From CANJQJ01 sp964383565 (GTDB lineage Bacteria; Pseudomonadota; Alphaproteobacteria; Sphingomonadales; Sphingomonadaceae): DNA of 7,343 bases. Positions 5,704 through 7,343 of the stretch are shown one piece after another (the stretch's first letter is position 1; each line of letters begins with the position of its first letter). Under the pieces are notes generated by a model. It was not told the DNA's origin. It worked only from the letters and a program-made list of their open reading frames with translations, and did no database searches. A program made the position numbers and the translations under genes. The stretch is from contig CAYLIK010000155.1 in the NCBI GenBank assembly GCA_964383565.1, positions 1 through 7,343 of the forward strand. Reading direction: 5' to 3'.

Positions 5704-5713
5704 GGATGCCCTT

Positions 5714-5989
5714 ATGCCAGCACGCGCCAACAAACCGATCAGCGTCACCCTTGGCCCGCTCGCCGAACGCGCCGAATCCCGCGTTAAGTCCGGCGATTAC
5801 AGCTCCATTTCGGAAGTGGTGCGCGCCGGTTTGCGGGCGCTCGATCGCGAAGATGCCGTATTCGACGCACTGCTGAAAGCGAAGGTCGAGGAAGCGCTCG
5901 CGGACAAACGCCCCATTCTGCCTGCGGCCGAAGCCTTTGCGCAGATGGATGCCTTCATCGCTGCGGAGAAAGCAAAGCGTGGCGCATAA
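5714..5989 (+). CDS. parD: ParD-type ribbon-helix-helix antitoxin (91 aa)
   Basis: This is the antitoxin of a type II toxin-antitoxin pair. Residues 7-39 form a CopG/ParD ribbon-helix-helix: a short strand (KPISVTLG) that contacts DNA, then two helices (PLAERAESRVKSG and SISEVVRAGLRALDRED). The rest (ALLKAKVEEAL onward) is the acidic or amphipathic tail that normally wraps the toxin. The ATG at 5714 is chosen because AGGA (5703-5706) precedes it by 7 bases and the protein then starts right at the domain. Longer in-frame starts (5609, 5684) would read through the operator or the lepA fragment. The 3' end overlaps parE by 11 bases, so the two are translationally coupled. It binds its toxin and represses its own promoter through the palindrome at 5685-5703 (inferred from the family). 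Confidence 0.9.
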   Translation: MPARANKPISVTLGPLAERAESRVKSGDYSSISEVVRAGLRALDREDAVFDALLKAKVEEALADKRPILPAAEAFAQMDAFIAAEKAKRGA

Positions 5990-6278
5990 GGTCGTTTTGA
6001 CGACCACTGCGCTGGACGATCTGAAATCGATCTTTTTTTATGTTGCCGATGCTGCCGGGATCGATGTTGCCGAAGGCTATGACCGTCGAATCAGGGCGAC
6101 TTGCATGTCCCTTGCCGACTTTCCCGCTCGCGGGACGCCACGCGACGATCTGCTGCCGGGGCTTAGGTCCATTGCCTTCGAGCGCCAGGCTGCCATTGCC
6201 TACAGGATCGAGGGGAGGCAGGTGCTCATCCTTCGCATTATGCATTACGGCCGCGATCCGGCGCGGGACTTCGATTAG
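5979..6278 (+). CDS. parE: ParE/RelE-superfamily toxin (99 aa)
   Basis: This is the toxin partner of the pair. It shows the ParE layout: an opening strand (VVLTTTALDDL), paired helices (LKSIFFYVADAAGIDVAEGYDRRI and RATCMSLADFP), the short GLRSIAFERQAAIAYRI strand pair, and the C-terminal ILRIMHYGRDPARDF. The RI-HxxRD ending is typical of the family. ParE toxins poison DNA gyrase, whereas RelE relatives cleave mRNA; the sequence favours ParE but does not prove the target. The GTG at 5979 is preferred. It overlaps parD's stop and has GGAG at 5965-5968 upstream, whereas the longer ATG at 5937 would add a non-family basic leader. The stop is 3 bases from the stop of convergent lepA. Confidence 0.88.
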   Translation: MAHKVVLTTTALDDLKSIFFYVADAAGIDVAEGYDRRIRATCMSLADFPARGTPRDDLLPGLRSIAFERQAAIAYRIEGRQVLILRIMHYGRDPARDFD

Positions 6279-6281
6279 AAG

Positions 6282-7343
6282 CTACCCCTCATCCCCCATC
6301 CGCAGAGCGGCGATGAAGGCTTCCTGTGGAATGCTGACGCTGCCATACTCTCTCATGCGCTTTTTGCCCTCTTTCTGCTTGTCGAGCAGCTTGCGCTTGC
6401 GGCTGGCGTCGCCGCCGTAGCATTTGGCGGTCACGTCCTTGCGCAGCGCCGCGATCGTCTCGCGCGCGATCACCTTGCCGCCGATCGCCGCCTGGATCGG
6501 GATCTTGAACAGATGGCGCGGGATCAGGTCCTTCAGCCGCTCGCACATGCCGCGCCCCCGGCTCTCCGCCGTGCCGCGGTGGACGATCATGCTGAGCGCG
6601 TCGACCGGCTCATTGTTCACCAGGATGCTCATCTTGACGAGGTCGCCCTGGCGGTGGCCGATCTGGTGGTAATCGAAGGACGCGTAGCCGCGGCTGATCG
6701 ATTTGAGCCTGTCGTAGAAATCGAACACCACTTCGTTGAGCGGCAGATCGTAGACGACCTGCGCGCGGCCGCCCACATAGGTCAGGTTCTTCTGGATGCC
6801 GCGCCGATCCTGGCAGAGCTTGAGGATGCTGCCCAGATATTCGTCGGGCACATAGATCGTCGCCTCGATCCACGGTTCCTCGATCGTCGCGATCCGGCTG
6901 GGATCGGGCATGTCGGCTGGGTTGTGCAGCTCGATCTCGCCCTGCCCGTGCATCAGCTGGATGCGATAGACCACCGAGGGCGCGGTGGTGATGAGGTCGA
7001 GATCATATTCGCGGGTCAGCCGCTCCTGGATGATCTCGAGGTGGAGCAGGCCAAGGAAGCCGCAGCGGAAGCCGAAGCCGAGCGCGGCGCTGGTCTCCAT
7101 CTCGAAGCTGAACGACGCGTCGTTGAGGCGCAGGCGCGAGATGCTCTCGCGCAGTTTCTCGAAATCCGCGGCGTCGACGGGAAAAAGCCCGCAGAACACC
7201 ACCGGCTGCACTTCCTTGAAGCCGGGCAGCGCCTGCGCGGTGGGGCGCTTGGCGTCGGTCAGCGTGTCGCCGACGCGGGCCTGCGCCACTTCCTTGATCT
7301 GCGCGGTGATGAAGCCGATCTCGCCGGGGCCAAGCTCGGGCAG
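6282..7343 (-). CDS. lepA: Elongation factor 4 (LepA), C-terminal 353 residues, 5' end outside the window
   Basis: LepA/EF-4 is a ribosome-binding translational GTPase implicated in back-translocation and in 30S assembly. The window holds the last 353 of roughly 600 residues, in frame from the window edge (LPELGPGEIGFITAQIKEV) to a TAG at 6282-6284. The GTPase domain is therefore outside. Visible parts are the end of domain II (VGDTLTDAKRPTAQALPGF), domain III (VVFCGLFPVDAADFEKLR, GFGFRCGFLGLLHLEI), the domain V-like region (RIATIEEPWIEATIYVPDE, LPLNEVVFDFYDRLKS), and the EF-4-specific C-terminal domain (HRQGDLVKMSILVNNEPVDA, GKVIARETIAALRKDVTAKC, GDASRKRKLLDKQKEGKKRM). It looks complete and functional at the 3' end. 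The terminus AALRMGDEG differs from AALRMEEE in the displaced copy at 5430-5663, suggesting that the current terminus was imported. Confidence 0.98.
   Translation of the reverse strand: MPELGPGEIGFITAQIKEVAQARVGDTLTDAKRPTAQALPGFKEVQPVVFCGLFPVDAADFEKLRESISRLRLNDASFSFEMETSAALGFGFRCGFLGLLHLEIIQERLTREYDLDLITTAPSVVYRIQLMHGQGEIELHNPADMPDPSRIATIEEPWIEATIYVPDEYLGSILKLCQDRRGIQKNLTYVGGRAQVVYDLPLNEVVFDFYDRLKSISRGYASFDYHQIGHRQGDLVKMSILVNNEPVDALSMIVHRGTAESRGRGMCERLKDLIPRHLFKIPIQAAIGGKVIARETIAALRKDVTAKCYGGDASRKRKLLDKQKEGKKRMREYGSVSIPQEAFIAALRMGDEG

Noticed and set aside
5609..5713. Extended N-terminus for the antitoxin from the ATG at 5609
   Set aside because: These codons are antisense lepA fragment plus the operator. 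The ribosome-binding site and domain start both favour 5714.
5937..5978. Upstream ATG start for the toxin
   Set aside because: It adds a 14-residue Arg/Ser-rich leader read out of frame from parD, unlike ParE proteins. The GTG at 5979 with GGAG upstream fits better.
1..7343. CRISPR array, tRNA/rRNA genes, intact insertion sequence or transposase
   Set aside because: No regularly spaced repeats, cloverleaf-like genes, rRNA signatures or transposase motifs were seen on either strand.

Overview
The window looks like chromosomal DNA of a GC-rich alphaproteobacterium, most likely a sphingomonad. This rests on strong G/C third-position codon use in the flanking genes, dispersed palindromes of a kind common between sphingomonad genes, a helix-turn-helix 'hypothetical' family that I recognise from sphingomonads, and a LepA/EF-4 C-terminus of ordinary alphaproteobacterial type. 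The genus is inference; there is no rRNA or tRNA here to fix it.

Layout. 39-404 (+) encodes a stand-alone CheY-type receiver. 411-980 (-) encodes a ClpP-fold protein with Ser and His in catalytic register but Asn at the usual Asp position. 981-1178 is non-coding and carries a perfect 31-bp inverted repeat. 1179-1358 (-) encodes a small SANT/Myb- or GcrA-like DNA-binding protein. 1391-1449 and 2382-2475 are related clusters of GC-rich palindromes bracketing a terminase-small-subunit-like gene (1539-2375, +), which is split by an in-frame amber codon at 2055-2057. 2508-2651 is a 144-nt near-perfect hairpin whose imperfections are mostly G-U wobbles on the + strand. It runs into the 3' end of a DUF2945 gene (2644-2850, -).

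2939-5419 (+) is the most notable gene: an AT-richer (about 46% G+C in two 60-base samples), apparently transferred 826-aa protein. It has a four-cysteine zinc ribbon (C563/C566/C583/C586) followed by a PD-(D/E)xK nuclease-like core (D659, E681, K683). I do not recognise its family. It is a candidate single-gene nuclease effector, possibly anti-phage or anti-plasmid.

5430-7343 is a rearranged lepA 3' region. The true lepA (6282-7343, -, 5' end outside the window) is followed by a convergent parDE-type toxin-antitoxin pair (5714-6278, +) with a perfect operator palindrome (5685-5703). Beyond that lies a second, truncated copy of the lepA 3' end (5430-5663, -). The two lepA copies share 112 of 113 bases over 5551-5663/6366-6478 and then diverge toward their stops. 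The truncated copy also carries a 45-bp palindromic insertion that shifts its frame. The simplest reading is that a segment carrying parDE plus a foreign lepA 3' end recombined into lepA and left the displaced native end behind, next to the foreign nuclease-like gene. The lepA 3' flank therefore looks like an accessory-gene hot spot.
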